Source: Adiantum capillus-veneris
Taxonomy: Eukaryota > Streptophyta > Polypodiopsida > Polypodiales > Pteridaceae
Length of the DNA stretch: 64,000 nucleotides
Direction: 5' to 3'
Assembly: GCA_014529385.2 (NCBI GenBank)
Contig: CM043945.1
Location: 152,001,741-152,065,740, forward strand
The position numbers were made by a program, and so were the translations under genes. The stretch's first letter is position 1. The number at the start of each line of letters is the position of its first letter. Below are positions 1 to 12,076 of the stretch, piece after piece. The notes under the pieces are model-generated. The model ran no database searches and was not told the origin of the DNA. It saw only the letters and a list, made by a program, of their open reading frames with translations.

Positions 1-2640
1 GAATAATGGGCTAGATTACACTTCAAGAATCAATACCTACTAATTACAAGGCTTCTTTAGAAGAAAAAAAAGATAGAATACAGAGAAGTGTGGCGTGTAG
101 CCGGCTCTTTAGGTTTTGGTCCGTTGCATCCTCCAAACAACAATGTAGGAGACTTCCATTGCCATCTTCAATGAGTAGCTATATCAACACGCTCAAGGTA
201 CTCTGAAAGGTAATACATGCACTCTCCAAGCACCCATCTTTCGGCCATTAAACCCTCTGGTCGTGCTCTTTGCCGAACAAGCCCCTTTAAAACTCCCATA
301 AAGCTTTCAACCTAGAACATCCAACGAGTACTAACAACACCTGCAATCTCTATCTCATCCACGAGATGAATGAGCACGTGGACTTAGATACCGAAAAAGG
401 ATACCGGTAACTCTATCTCTGCCAAACAAGGGAGCTCGATGCATTTCCTTTTCTTTTATGGTATTGACCTTCTTTCCTTAGACATGATCCATTTAAAAGA
501 AAAATAGAAGAACAATTTGAGTTTTTTAAATTAAAAGTACATATACAAACATCCGCAAGCTATACACTTGCCATGCTAGCTTCCCTAAACGATAGATAAC
601 ATCTCAAATACCACTCGTTAAGCAACCATCAATAACAAGGGGGAGAACATGATATATGTATCAATTTACAATCAAATTAGTATCTTTTGGTTAGAGAAAA
701 GAGTTTTTATGATTAAAATTTTTTTGGGTTACCTTGATGAAATTATGCCAATCATGTGTCTTCAAGTTCGAATTACTCGTGTCATACATAGTAAATATAT
801 TCTTCAATTAGATACCATATCCAATAGGTGTGCAGATAGATCGTATTAATTCTTGGATTAATTGTGTCAATATCTTGCGAGGTAAGCACCCATGGTACAG
901 GTGCATATTCTTTTTGACCCGTCTCTTCATAAACATGGGCCACTAGTTGTATTTGTAATTTTGATCTTTTAAGTTGTTTTGAGTTCCTTATGTGTCTTTC
1001 AAACAAATAAGATGTTTCCACAAAAAGTGGCCTATATTTTTGAATATATACATAAGATCAAGAAGGTGAACGATCCTTAAATCCTTCCTATACTCCAAAG
1101 AAAACCATACAAAGATAGGGGGAGTTAGAGAGGGTCATCCTCGAGATCGGTCATCATCTCCGTCGCTTGTAAGCTCTGACTCTAGATCGATAATGGATCC
1201 TTCAATCCATTTTAGCTACATATCTTCAGGTATCATCCATTCTGGATATCGTCCACTCTGAACCTTTCCATTGAAATGTCTAGTTTGTGTGCTTTTACAT
1301 AGAAAATGATCTTTGGGTAAGAATCATCTGTGTCGAAGGTATATATTTTTATTGAGTTGTTTACTATACGTAGATTTCAATCAATATCCAAATAAGAAAC
1401 AATCTTTATAACCTTTGATTGAGCACTCTACATCCATAGTAAAATATTTAGTATGATAATAAAAATTAAAATCAAATAAAAAAGCATATCTATATGTATT
1501 ACTTAAAATGAAATCGGTACAGGCAACCGAGAAAGTCGTATATAGTCCATGCTAAAATTCCTCACAGTATGAATCCCCTTTCATGTTTCAATTTTGACAT
1601 ATCAAGCACGTCTAAGAGGTGCCAAGTACATGTCAATGTTTTTAACTTGACATTTTCTTGGAATTGTGAGAGACAAAAGTAAATGCTCTTTTTTAAACAA
1701 ATAAACGGTGACAGATTGTAGTAAATTAGAACTACTGACCAAGTAGACCATTTACTTGAGCGCATGGAAAATGGATTCACACCATCCAAACCAACACCCA
1801 TCTTAATGTGTCGTGATTCTATTTCAAACTCATGCCATTTTACATTGACATGTTTGAAAGCAGAGCAATCTAAGAGAATTCTTATAATCCCATTCGTGCT
1901 TGCATTCTTTGCTCTTCAGTCCATAGGTCTTGCTAAATATGGGGTTCAAAATATGTATTGTATACGGGGTGCCAACAGAAAATATCGAATCACCTTACAA
2001 GAGATCTGTCTGCTTGTCCATTTATAATAAGATGTTTTACATTTTAGACATGATTTTTTATTTTTGTATTCATTTCTATACAAAATACAATCGTTAGGAC
2101 ATGCTTGTATGGTGTTGTAATCGAGTCCAAACTTACTCAATAACTTTTTCACTTCATCTCTTGATGTAAGAAGGGCGTTGTTTGAGGGTAAGAACTTTTG
2201 AGATAGTAGCCTGCAATATTTCTAGCAAAGACCACATACAATTTAAGTATTAAAACATTCACAAATATTGCAATAAACATTGACAATGGAGAAAACATTT
2301 ACTTTAATAGTGCAGAAACGGATGCATTACTCTAAGCATAACGATTTTGGAGGTTCAAAATAAGAAAACTCGCACTTAACCGTGACAAATTTTCTCCTTT
2401 GTAGATTTTCTCTAGTGCTTCCGCTCTAAGAAAACTTTTGTTATTACATGCTTCACTTCCTTCGTACCAATCATGAATATATCATCCATACCATCATCGT
2501 CATCAAAAACGTCATTCTCGTTCTCAAAATGCAAACCATATAGTTTCTTTAATCTCTCATAACTGTTTGGATCACTTTTATGAAGGAGTTTCATGCACTC
2601 AATTGACATACGTGAGATGCCATGAGAAAGTAGACGCACA
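1..2640 (-). pseudogene. TNP2-type CACTA transposase, fragmented
   Basis: The minus strand, read from high to low coordinates, shows TNP2 landmarks in the family order. Around 2215-1946 comes KFLPSNNALLTSRDEVKKLL followed by YNTIQACPNDCILYRNEY, the conserved CPNDCILYR block that precedes the transposase core (Transposase_21). At 1801-1700 comes GVGLDGVNPFSMRSSKWSTW, the DGxNPF block of the core. At about 430-160 comes a DUF4218-like stretch (ELPVSFFGI, HLVDEIEIAGVVSTRWMF, RQRARPEG). The pieces are in different frames with stops between them, so this is a relic. The protein would have bound the element ends and cut DNA in the nucleus. The 2412-2639 ORF (CMKLLHKSDPNSYERLKKLYGLHF) is probably the N-terminal part. 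Family assignment is firm; exact boundaries are not. Confidence 0.8.
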
Positions 2641-4388
2641 TCATTTTTAACATCATACTCTGGAACCTATCATATAGACACAATTATAAGCATTTTATAT
2701 ACAAAAATCAAACTTAGCATTTTGTAACACATGCTTAGCATTAAAAAAGAAACAAATTGATTAAGCAAAAACTCAATAGTATCAAACATAGACGTGTAAA
2801 TTTTAAAATTTTGATACATGATCTACAATTGCACGTTTCTTGTATACGCTTTTACATATTCAATTTAGAGGTGGAGGTAATCTTTCTGGACTACAAAATG
2901 CATAGTTCTCTAGTATTTTATCACCGAAACGTAATGGTCTAATGGCATTTATGAGAATGTATCTTGGAACATCTCTGCTTATGCACTCCAGTTACCCAAG
3001 GGATTCACCATAAAAAACTTACCACACTACGTAAGTGCAGGAGACAGGGTTCTTTTACAAGTTACATAAGCGTATGAGTTAGGGGTAGTCCCCCAATAAA
3101 TTATCTCTCAAGCTCAAAAATAAGAGGGGAGTATCATATTTATGGTGGAGGGGACCTGACCCAGGTTGATTACTTGTAATGATTGGTTACCCGTGTGCAC
3201 TAGAACTCTGATGAATTTAGGGAAAGTTTTTTTTCAGATCACACATCAAATTTTTCATCAAGACGGTCATAGATAAGGGCTGATTTGGAGAAGGTCAAGT
3301 GTTAATTTACACTAGCTTTGGATGGGTCATAATTGGATGAGTAGCCAGAGTGCAATCTGATCGGGCACATAGTTTGAAAGTCAAACTAAGACACATTGAG
3401 GGTAGTAACATCAGAAGTGGTTCCTTAGTACGTTGCCAATCACTATGCTACGTCACACTCGTTGATTAGTTTTACTCGGGTAGATCATGTGAGACCTAAA
3501 TTTTATATGTAAGATAGGGGTATGATAGTTTTCTTCATTGATTGTCGTATAAGCGTAAAAAAGGGGGTCATACTCCCTAATGTGAGTCGTATATAGGGGT
3601 TTTGTCAAAGTTGTCCGCTCGCGAGTCGCATGTGATGTCTTGTTTTGTATATAGAATGAATCCCCCAGATGCGGTTCATGTCCATTTTTGCATTCCACAA
3701 ATGTGCACTTGGTTCTTGCATTCCTTCCCCGATGACTAGTATTAATCAAGTGGACTACGTTTCAATGTATATATGGTATGCCATCTACATATCTATATGG
3801 GTAATGCCTCTATTTAAAAGGGATGTTGTGTTGAGACACAAAATATAAGTGCTCATGATATGCATGTAGAACGCCAACTGATACCAAGGGTCCCATCCAT
3901 ATATATGCCCACAAAAACACATAAGGGTCACCTCTAAATATGGTGGGACTTGTAGATTTTGTGCAATGAATAGGCCACATCCTCCATTCGTAAGGGTAGA
4001 AGGAGCTATCATGTAACAAACATCTCAAAAGCTAAAAACCTCTCCATCTATAGGAAGAGATCTTCCATGTCATTGCCCATAGTGTCTGTGATTATATGTA
4101 TACATTAAAGACAATAGATGATTGAGAATTCATAATCGCCACGAGTCTTGCTCTCAAGACCAGGAGGCAAAGGTTATCACACGACGTCCATTTGAAATTC
4201 TTGGATTGTATGACCATGTCGTGTGTGAGAATGATGAGTAGCTTGATCATAGATGGCATCCTCGTCATCAACTAGAGATGCATGTCCCTACATGTGAAAT
4301 ATTATTTATATTATTGACACAATTAACAATAAAAATCCAAATAAATATGAATCGGAATAAAGAATACTAACCATAGGTTCACCTTGGT
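2641..4388. other. CACTA interior, no recognisable gene
   Basis: Short minus-strand ORFs at 3453-3749 and 3785-4028 exist, but I recognise no domain in them. The stretch is AT-rich and lies inside the CACTA element, so it is probably decayed transposase 5' sequence and introns. Confidence 0.4.
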
Positions 4389-5520
4389 GTGCGAGCATTA
4401 GTGCATGAGCAAAAAATCCCCAATCCAACTCATGTGTACGACATTGGCGTCACGGCCTTTGATGTAAGCCTCAACATCTATCGCACCAATATGGAATCCG
4501 CTTCTCTTCACAATAAACTGAAGGTGCTCACTCTAAAGGTTCTTCTCCATGTCCCATCGTATGAGAGAGGTCTCCATGACTATAATATGGAGGCGATGGA
4601 GTACAAGAGTAATTTGAATTTGTATAAAAAAAGATATTTTAATTTTATTTGACTAAAGTATTGGTGTGTGTGTACGTACATACATACATACTCAGATGCA
4701 TATATACATGTATACATACATATATACATACAAACATATATTGTTTCCTCTTGTTGTGAACACAAACAGAAAGTACGCTATGGTCTCTAAAAATAAGAGA
4801 CCTCCGAGATTCTATGAGGATTCATGGACCCACTTTCAACAAGAGATACGATTACAGGTAGCATTCCAGCAGCAAAAAGTACGTCAATTTTTAATTTAAA
4901 TTTTTAATTAAATTACTTATGTATTTAGAGATAATGTAACTATAATATCATTTAATTTCAACGAATGCAATGTAGGAGGCAACACAGGCTAGAGTTGCGA
5001 GTGGCCACACATCCCACTTGGGTCGCATGGACAAGACCAGCTTCATAGCCACTTTCGTAAGTATAAATTTTAAGATTTTCATACGATAGTTTTTAGAATG
5101 ATGTGAATACAAATAATCCTAAACTTTGAATTTGTTTTGTACAGACCAAAGACCACGGTCAACCGTCGACTCCAGCAGAGATCGAGATGGCGACATACCA
5201 AGGATACAGAGCCTTGCAGCGCGTCCTTCCACTAGCATGCCCTTTTGTGAATAATATTTGTAACTTTATCTTATTATGTTAAAATAATTTTCAAATTAGT
5301 TTTTAATTGTCAAGTGATTTAATTTACTTTTATGAATGGAGAAGGTTCACGATGAGAGAGATCTTGAGGTTGTTGCAAGAGAGGAGGAGGAGGGTAGGAG
5401 GATAGACGAGCAGCGGGCACGTGCTGCATCATCTTCACATGCTGAGAGACAGGTAAATCGTGCGAACGAGTCTCGATATGCAGCTGATGTGAGGATGTGC
5501 GTATCTGTCCAATAGCGCAT
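4389..5520 (+). pseudogene. possible second CACTA gene (Transposase_24-like), exon-like pieces
   Basis: Several short plus-strand coding-like pieces are separated by AT-rich gaps ending in plausible splice acceptors. They are 4780-4880 (SKNKRPPRFYEDSWTHF, QEIRLQVAFQQQ), 4977-5055 (TQARVASGHTSHLGRMDKTS), 5145-5230 (KDHGQPSTPAEIEMATYQGY) and 5340-5515 (a charged EREEEE-type tail). The order of a charged helix, a short T/S-G-x-S block, then a PxxPxEIxxAT block resembles the plant Ptta/En/Spm Transposase_24 proteins that accompany TNP2. The likeness is weak. They are transcribed away from TNP2, which would be a divergent arrangement. It could equally be captured host sequence. Confidence 0.3.
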
Positions 5521-5907
5521 CTTATCCCATGAGATATCAACATTGTATACATACATACATTGATAACTTATATATTCAGTCTGCTTTAGTCAGCTCTAGT
5601 CTACTTGTAAAATGCTATTAAGTTTCTTCATTCATATTCAATTTATTTTAAATGTTTTTGTTTATATTTTCAAGTATTTTTGTTAATATTCAAATTATTT
5701 TAATCATTTTTGTCTAATCGCAAAGTGTGATGGAAAAAAAGACTATACCGTGATCATTCATGCTTTCAATTTTGTGGTCGCATAAATTCACAGGTTGCCT
5801 TTTTGTTGTAGTGTATGTAGAACACTTTCAAGTGTACTTTTTTTAATTTAAATCTTGTTCCGGGATCTTGTTGTTTAGTGTACGTAGGCAAAAGAGAGAC
5901 AGCTTTG

Positions 5908-6113
<206 letters not shown>

Positions 6114-6124
6114 CCTTGCTTGGA

Positions 6125-6294
6125 ATGAAAAAAAAAACAGCTTAGCATTGCTTATGCGATGCCATTTAACTTGTCATCGCTTAAGCCACACAAACTTACA
6201 TAAAAATTTTGCGTCGCTTAAGCAATGACGGGTATTGCTTAAGCGATGTAAAATTTAGTCGCTAGTGCGTCGCTGATACGATGTCTCTGTAGTG
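6125..6294. repeat. CACTA terminal and subterminal repeats
   Basis: The motif TCGCTTAAGC or its complement occurs repeatedly (about 6178, 6213 and 6236), with looser copies TTGCTTATGCGATG and CGCTGATACGATG. The block ends in CTGTAGTG at 6287-6294. Such motif clusters next to a CACTA end are the known binding sites of the element's own proteins. Confidence 0.65.
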
Positions 6295-6509
6295 ATGCTG
6301 AGAGCGACGCGGTTTTTGTCGCTTGTACGACATAAAAACCCATCCCTAACTACAAAGCGGCCTAGTAGTGCTTGGAGAGATTCATAAAGACTTTGATGGG
6401 ATTCGTTTGTCAAAGGGCTCGCCCCAAGGGTAGCATGGCGAAAGGATGGCTTGTGCAACAGTCTCTTGTTCTCATTATTGAATATTTGGGATGAACTGGT
6501 CCAGAGATG

Positions 6510-7380
6510 CCTTTCTACTGAGGTCAACGTCAAGGTGACAGGGGAGAGAAGGTTATGGGATTTTGTCTTCTCAATTCAGAAGTCATGCAAAAGTGGCTAG
6601 AGAGGTATGAACGGGAAAAGAAACAACGCTTGACAGATCGCTTTCAATTTAAGCACAATTGTGCCACTAGAAACCTTCCTTTTCCAGATCATCTAGATGC
6701 GAAAATCTCAGAGGCAAAGAGGAACGAAGTGTTGATTATTGAAGAAGAAGAGGAGATGTCAAGGGGCTGCCATTGGCATGTAAATATTTTCACAACTTCC
6801 TTTTGCAGATCCACATGATCACATTACCTTTATAACTATAAGTTCGTTTAATTTTTGTGTCTATAGTATCATAAATATGGATCTTTCTGGTCGCATGGGA
6901 GACACTTTAGAGTTCAACGGATAGACGAACATCGGGTCACCTTTGACACTGGAGTTAGGGAAAGCTTCGTCCAAGAAAGTGAAGTAGTACCAAGGATGAG
7001 AACATAGAGACTAGCCAGCTTAAATACTTTGGCTAGATCCAAGACATCTTGAAGATTAGATTTAGGAAGTTTGATATTTTTCTCTTTGATGTCAATGATT
7101 CAAAGTTATTACTAGTAGCCCTTCTATTGCAGGTTGAGGTTGAAGAGTTTCATGACCAAAGTGCACAGCCGACGGATGATGTGATTGAGGATTTTGAGCT
7201 AGAGGTCAGTGGTGAGGAGATGTCTGAACCTAAAGATGAGCTTTCAAATACGCAAGTTGATGCGGAGAGCGATGAAGAAGTGGAGTTTGATTACAATGAT
7301 ATAGAAGTAAAGATTGAAATAGATATCTTTGGTGCATCAACTCTAATAGAAGATGAGAGATTGACTACTTATTTTTTCTA
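6510..7380 (+). pseudogene. TNP2 C-terminal region (DUF4216) of a second CACTA element
   Basis: The plus strand encodes a helix-rich block (WLERYEREKKQRLTDRF, KHNCATRNLPFPDHLDAK, ending SRGCHWHV). At 6867-6960 comes YGSFWSHGRHFRVQRIDEHR then VTFDTGVRESF, and at 7020-7085 LKYFG-stop-IQDILKIRFRKFDIFLFDV. The latter two match the DUF4216 pattern of TNP2 (a HF-V-LDxHR-TFDxGV block, then YYGxLEDIIEI-F-LFK). An acidic tail follows (7130-7370). Stops and frame changes show it is a relic. It lies outside the 6294 terminus and on the other strand, so it belongs to a different CACTA copy, plausibly the host site of the first one. Confidence 0.6.
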
Positions 7381-7549
7381 GGAATTCTTTTGTAAAACTC
7401 TTTTAATTAGTTTACAACATTAGATAGATATAATGAGTTGTGTTGCAACTTCGTTCTTTTGTTATTTGCATTTCTTAAGGTGTTCTTTTATAAATATGTG
7501 AACTAACGTATTGTATCTGTGTTATTTGTGTATTCGTAGCCATCACCAA

Positions 7550-8570
7550 TGACGACGATACATACTCTTTTAGTTTTAGTTCTCCAGTCACTCCAACCAA
7601 GCAAATGGACTCCTTTTTGTCACAGTTCACACTAGAGCAAGTTGCTTACACACATAACCTTTGGGGAGATGGTCCCTCTAGACCTAGTACGGACATCCCT
7701 GCAACTAGGACTAGTGTGTCCCCTACATGGACCGGGCCTATATCTAAGTCCAGTGTACCAGTTACATTGACAGCTCGTTCTTCTTTGAGACGTTGTTCTG
7801 GAGGCGGTGGTGGTTGTGGTAGTGGTTCTACTGATGCGTCCACACCATCGAGAGAGCATCCACCACTCTCTTCAGTAGATAGTTCGTTCATCGATTGGCA
7901 CATCACGTACACCTTGGGGATCACATGAGCATGATCCTAGCAAGGTATACAAGACCAGGGATGGAGTTGTTGTGGGCGGATAGGGTCCAAAAGGCCATGC
8001 GACAGAAGATTCGGTAGCTTTTTACAATTTAGTTTGGTCACTCTGTGATGGAGATTTGGAATGATCAAGATGATGAAAGAAAGAATTACATCGACAAAGT
8101 CATTCACACATAGTACAGGCCGGTAGAGGAGTACGATCCAGTCTCGAATGATTGGATGTTGAGCGTGGCGATTGCCACATTGTCACGCCGTTGGTCACAG
8201 GAGAGACAGGTACAGGGACGGCAGTCAAAAGCTGGCATGGTTGGACAGAGAGGAGTGGGCGGGGATTGCACGAGAGAAACAGGAAAATCCTCAGAGATTT
8301 CAGTAGCAGAGAGATGCATCTAGATTACGTTTGGAGTCTGGTGGAGCGTCACATCTTGGGAGTGGGAGCTACGATACTCTTCGACATGAGTTTGTGTATG
8401 CTTATATTTATCTTATGGTTATTTGTTTATTTTATAGGAAGTTACCGTGAAGCGTCTTCCAACACACCGAGAGGAGAAGTATTGGTACAAGCATGGACTT
8501 GTGGCCCTTTTAACCCAGTTTTGCAAGAGGAGAGAGAGGTCGTCCACTGGGAGGCATTACCATGAAAGTG
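7550..8570 (+). pseudogene. unassigned plus-strand ORF pieces, possibly second gene of the older CACTA copy
   Basis: Open pieces lie at 7605-7928 (Ser/Thr/Gly-rich, low complexity), 8030-8100 (WNDQDDERKNYIDKVIHT) and 8440-8565 (VKRLPTHREEKYWYKHGL, LTQFCKRRERSST). Position after a TNP2 C-terminus and the charged, helical character would suit the accessory CACTA protein. No diagnostic motif is visible and the order is broken by stops. Confidence 0.25.
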
Positions 8571-8679
8571 ACATCCTATATATATGTTTTTTTTTTGTAA
8601 TTGTGGTCATCTTGATACAGTTGTGCTCATTCATTTTATACATGTACAGTTTGACGTTTATGTTTATGGTTTTGCATTT

Positions 8680-9180
8680 TGTTTACGATTATGATTATGG
8701 TATGGCAATCAGATTATGGTTATGATTTTGCAATTATGATTTGAAAATCATATTATGGTTATGGTATGGCAATCAGGTTATGGTTATGATTTTACAATTA
8801 TAGTATGGTAATCATGTTATGGTTATGGTATGGCAAGTAGGTTATCGTTATGGTTTGGCAACCAGGTTATGGTTATGGTTATGGTTATGGTTATGGTTAT
8901 GGATTTACAATTATGGTATGGAAATCATGTTATGGTTATGGTATGGCAAGCAAGTTATGATTATGGTTTTGCAATTATGGTATGAGAATTCTGTTATGGT
9001 TATGGTATGGCAAGCAGGTTATGGTTATGGTTTTGCAAATATGGTTCGACAATCAAGTTATGGTTATGGTATGGAAATCATGTTATGGTTATGGATGACA
9101 AGCAGGTTATGGTTATGGTTTTGAAAATATGGTTTGGAAATCAAATTATGGTTATGGTTTTGCAATTATGTTATGAATAT
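8680..9180. repeat. minisatellite built on GGTTAT hexamers, about 63-66 bp period
   Basis: The plus strand is dominated by GGTTATGGTTATGG. A longer unit combines a TATGGCAAxCAGG segment, two to five GGTTAT hexamers and a TTTGCAATTATGGTATGGAAATCATG segment. The TATGGCAA landmark recurs near 8700, 8766, 8829, 8939 and 9005. Apparent ORFs here are rows of LWLWYG or GYGYG and are by-products of the repeat. Confidence 0.9.
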
Positions 9181-9643
9181 CATAACAGTTTTTGAATTAT
9201 GTTGCATTTGTAGTTTTGTTATGCTTAAAGTTTTGTTCATTTGTACTAAATGTACCTCTTGCTCTTCAGTGCCAAAATGTAGGTGGAGTGCGGTTGCTTT
9301 TGCACTCTTTTCTTTCGGCAGAGAGGGTTGGTTCTTGGTGTTACAATACATGTAGCATCACTTCCTAGTTCTCTTTGCCCAATTTTTTTTACAAGTTTTG
9401 GCACTGGTACAGGTGTCGGAATAGGCGACAGTTTATCCCTTGGAATAGGCATCAATATGCGCGTTGTTATTATTGTTGGAATGCTATTATTTTTTTGGTG
9501 CTTATTTCAATGGGTATACCGACACTCATTTCAAGGTTTATTCCGATGATTAAAATGTCAACGTTTATACCAATGTTATGATACCGATGTTGATACCGAC
9601 GCTTATACCAAGGCTTTTTATTCTTTAAAAAAACTTATTGTCG
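9181..9643. other. spacer, no gene seen
   Basis: No coding signal. The segment 9510-9630 contains loose repetitions of (A/T)TACCGA(T/C)G and TATACCAA, probably an eroded short repeat. Confidence 0.5.
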
Positions 9644-11186
9644 TCAATACACGTGTCGATATTCGCGCAACATGTTGTAGTGGAGATCCCCTTGACATTC
9701 CAAGATAGGATCTTCATCTACTGACTTTTTTCTTTTCTTCATCCTGTTGACTCCTAGAGGTGTTCTAGCTACAACAGAGTGAGACCTCTTGTTGTCTTTA
9801 TGAATGTACATTGGTTCAGGGGCTATGTTGGTGTTAACTTCCTGCAAAGGTTGTTGAGAGACTTGATTAATATCCAATAACTTGTCTCTTATGGAAATTT
9901 GCAAGTTGTTTCCACCTTTGTTTCCCTCATTCAATTTTTCCAAAAGAGTGGTAGCTACTTCTTCTCCTTATGAGTCTAAGGAGGCATGATCAGAAATGTC
10001 AGAGCCCACCCATTCTAAAAGGTCAGCTAGCAGTGAGAATATGTTGAGGTTCCTGACTCTAGACCAGTTGTTCTCCTTTCTGGAGTTAGACCCACCATTC
10101 TTGTTACGATTAGCGGGGGGTGGATGGGGGGGAATAGGTTCTTTTCTTTGAGGTTATCAGCTGGATTGGCAGGAGGTGGGACTTGATTCTGAGACAGTTG
10201 AGGGGGAGGGAACTTAAAAGGGCATTCCCTTACAAAATGACCAACAGTATCGCAATGAAAGCAAGCATTTAGTAGATATTTGTAGGAGATGGACTGTTCC
10301 ATCGATTCTCCCTCATCATTTGCTCTGATAATGGACTCAGGGAGGGGTTTTGAGAGGTCCATTTCAATCAGCATAAGGGGTTAAAACCTCTCTAAGGTTT
10401 TCCCCCAAGAACTTTTCCTAATTGTGTCCCTATCTATTTGAGGTGATGGTGAAAGTGCAAAGGGAGATTGGGTAGTTCAATCCATACACGGTAATTCTCC
10501 AACGTCGATTTCTCAAGGCTAAAATTTTTAAACCACTTGAATAAACACAATGGGGAAGCTCTAATGACCCAATGACCAGTGCTGAGGATCTTAAAGGCCA
10601 TTTCAAAGGTTTTGAACATAAACAAGAAGTAGTTTTTTGGCAATTCTTGGATGGATTGAACTTCACAACCTTTGCTATCCCACTCGTTCTTAACCCATGA
10701 CCTAAGCACTTCCACTGGAGGTCTAGGTCCTGCTATAAGTCCTATAAGGGCTCTGTCTCCTAAATCCTTTTCTATTTTCTTGACTTGAACAACTTGGAGA
10801 ACTACCACAGGCTTGCCTCTAAAGTTTCGTCCCTCGCAGTCTTCGTTCAAACCTTGGCGATGGTGGCCGAAAAAGCCCGGCGTAGCATCCAGGGAGCTCC
10901 ATGTGGTGTCCTCTTGAGCACGGTCCTGATTCAGGCTTGGTGGCTGAGTGGGAGAGTCCTCTGGAAGGGCATGACGTGGGCCTTTTTGTTTCAGAGCCTC
11001 ATGTAGCTGGACAGCCATGTCACGAGGGAGGTGTTGAAATAGTTGCTGAGTAAATAAATTTGAAGGTCTTGCCTGGAAAGCAAGTGAAAGGTCATGTCTC
11101 AATAGTGGTCTATGCGGGAGGGGATTCAAGGCACACCAAATGTCCTCATGAGAGGTAAGGGTAGTGGGGAAAGGTAGAGGAACCAC
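9644..11186 (-). pseudogene. LINE ORF1-type protein (DUF4283 plus CCHC zinc knuckle), frameshifted
   Basis: Three minus-strand ORFs follow in order and make one degraded protein. 11186-10434 (250 aa) has the DUF4283 pattern of plant LINE ORF1: VEVLRSWVKNEW, then FLFMFKTFEMAFKIL, GHWVIRASPLCLFKWFKNFS and VWIELPNLPLHF. 10374-10027 contains a zinc knuckle CFHCDTVGHFVREC (CX2CX4HX4C) followed by a proline-rich tail. 9943-9644 is a basic C-terminal piece. This family binds the LINE RNA to form the retrotransposition particle. No endonuclease or reverse transcriptase follows on its 3' side (below 9644), so it is a truncated copy independent of the ORF2 fragment at 12077-14153, which lies on the wrong side. 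Confidence 0.7.
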
Positions 11187-11756
11187 CCCCCCGTACCAGA
11201 GGGGGTGACCGACTCGTGAGATAGGACAGTTAGCTCACCCTCTCCATTCGGTCGACACTGAAGGTCTTCTGATTCCGCTCGTTTCGCCCTGTTTTCGTTC
11301 ATTCGTTCTACAATGTTGATGTTTCTTTGGTCAACTTGAGATCTCTTTAATTGGGTGAGTGTAGTTTTATGGGGTAGGGAATGAAATGACCATTCCCCAT
11401 AATGTTGACGACGCCGTGAGCCATCTAGAAGTTAACATTATGGGAATGGTCACTAAATGACCATTCCTGACCGTCAAGGTCCAAGGGTAAGGGGCCAAAA
11501 CGTGTGCAAGAGACAGAAGTAGTTGCCGACAGTAAGTGAGCGGGGAGTAAGGTTAGTTTGTCAAGATGGAGCTCCTTGCACGCAGCTCCTTGCATGACGA
11601 TGCATCTCCTTGCTCGAATGTCAATGCGAGCCGACTCCCAGGGCATGGGGGGGAGTGTCGTGCAGCTACTCTAAGCTGGGACAAAAGCCAGGGCAGGAGG
11701 CAGGAGTGTGATGGTGCAGGACTGTGTGCTCTTGCCCATGGGGGGAGGGGCCGGGA
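11187..11756. other. LINE-flanking spacer with an inverted repeat
   Basis: No gene is supported. An imperfect inverted repeat with arms 11387-11406 and 11434-11452 (TGACCATTCCC and AATGTT on one arm, the complement on the other, one C difference) could fold into a 19-20 bp hairpin. A third copy of AATGACCATTCC follows at about 11456. Confidence 0.6.
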
Positions 11757-12076
11757 TTTTTTTTTTCCATAACGCTTTAGGAATGTATTAGATAAGGAAC
11801 ACCGTTACAAAGTACTGGTGGAGATTACAAACCTTGCCCAGCATGCCAACTACTATCCGGAGATTACAAAGGCTGTGAGATAAGCTTGGGAGGGTAGATC
11901 TCGATAGAGACACTTGATCAAAACCAAAATCAAAATTACATAGATTGATCCAATCACCAGTTGTTTCCATTAGGTAAAGAGCAAAGAACTTCCTGCAGGT
12001 GAGCTATGAGTCTTAATCCATTAAAGTGCTGCCTTTGTAGTTTCTCTTCTTCAACCTTGCAATCGTCAATCATCCT

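Noticed and set aside
8680-9180. Interstitial telomere
   Set aside because: The hexamer is GGTTAT within a longer complex unit, not TTTAGGG or TTAGGG.
8819-9195. LWLWYG/GYGYG-rich proteins
   Set aside because: All three plus frames are open only because of the satellite; no start context or other coding signal.
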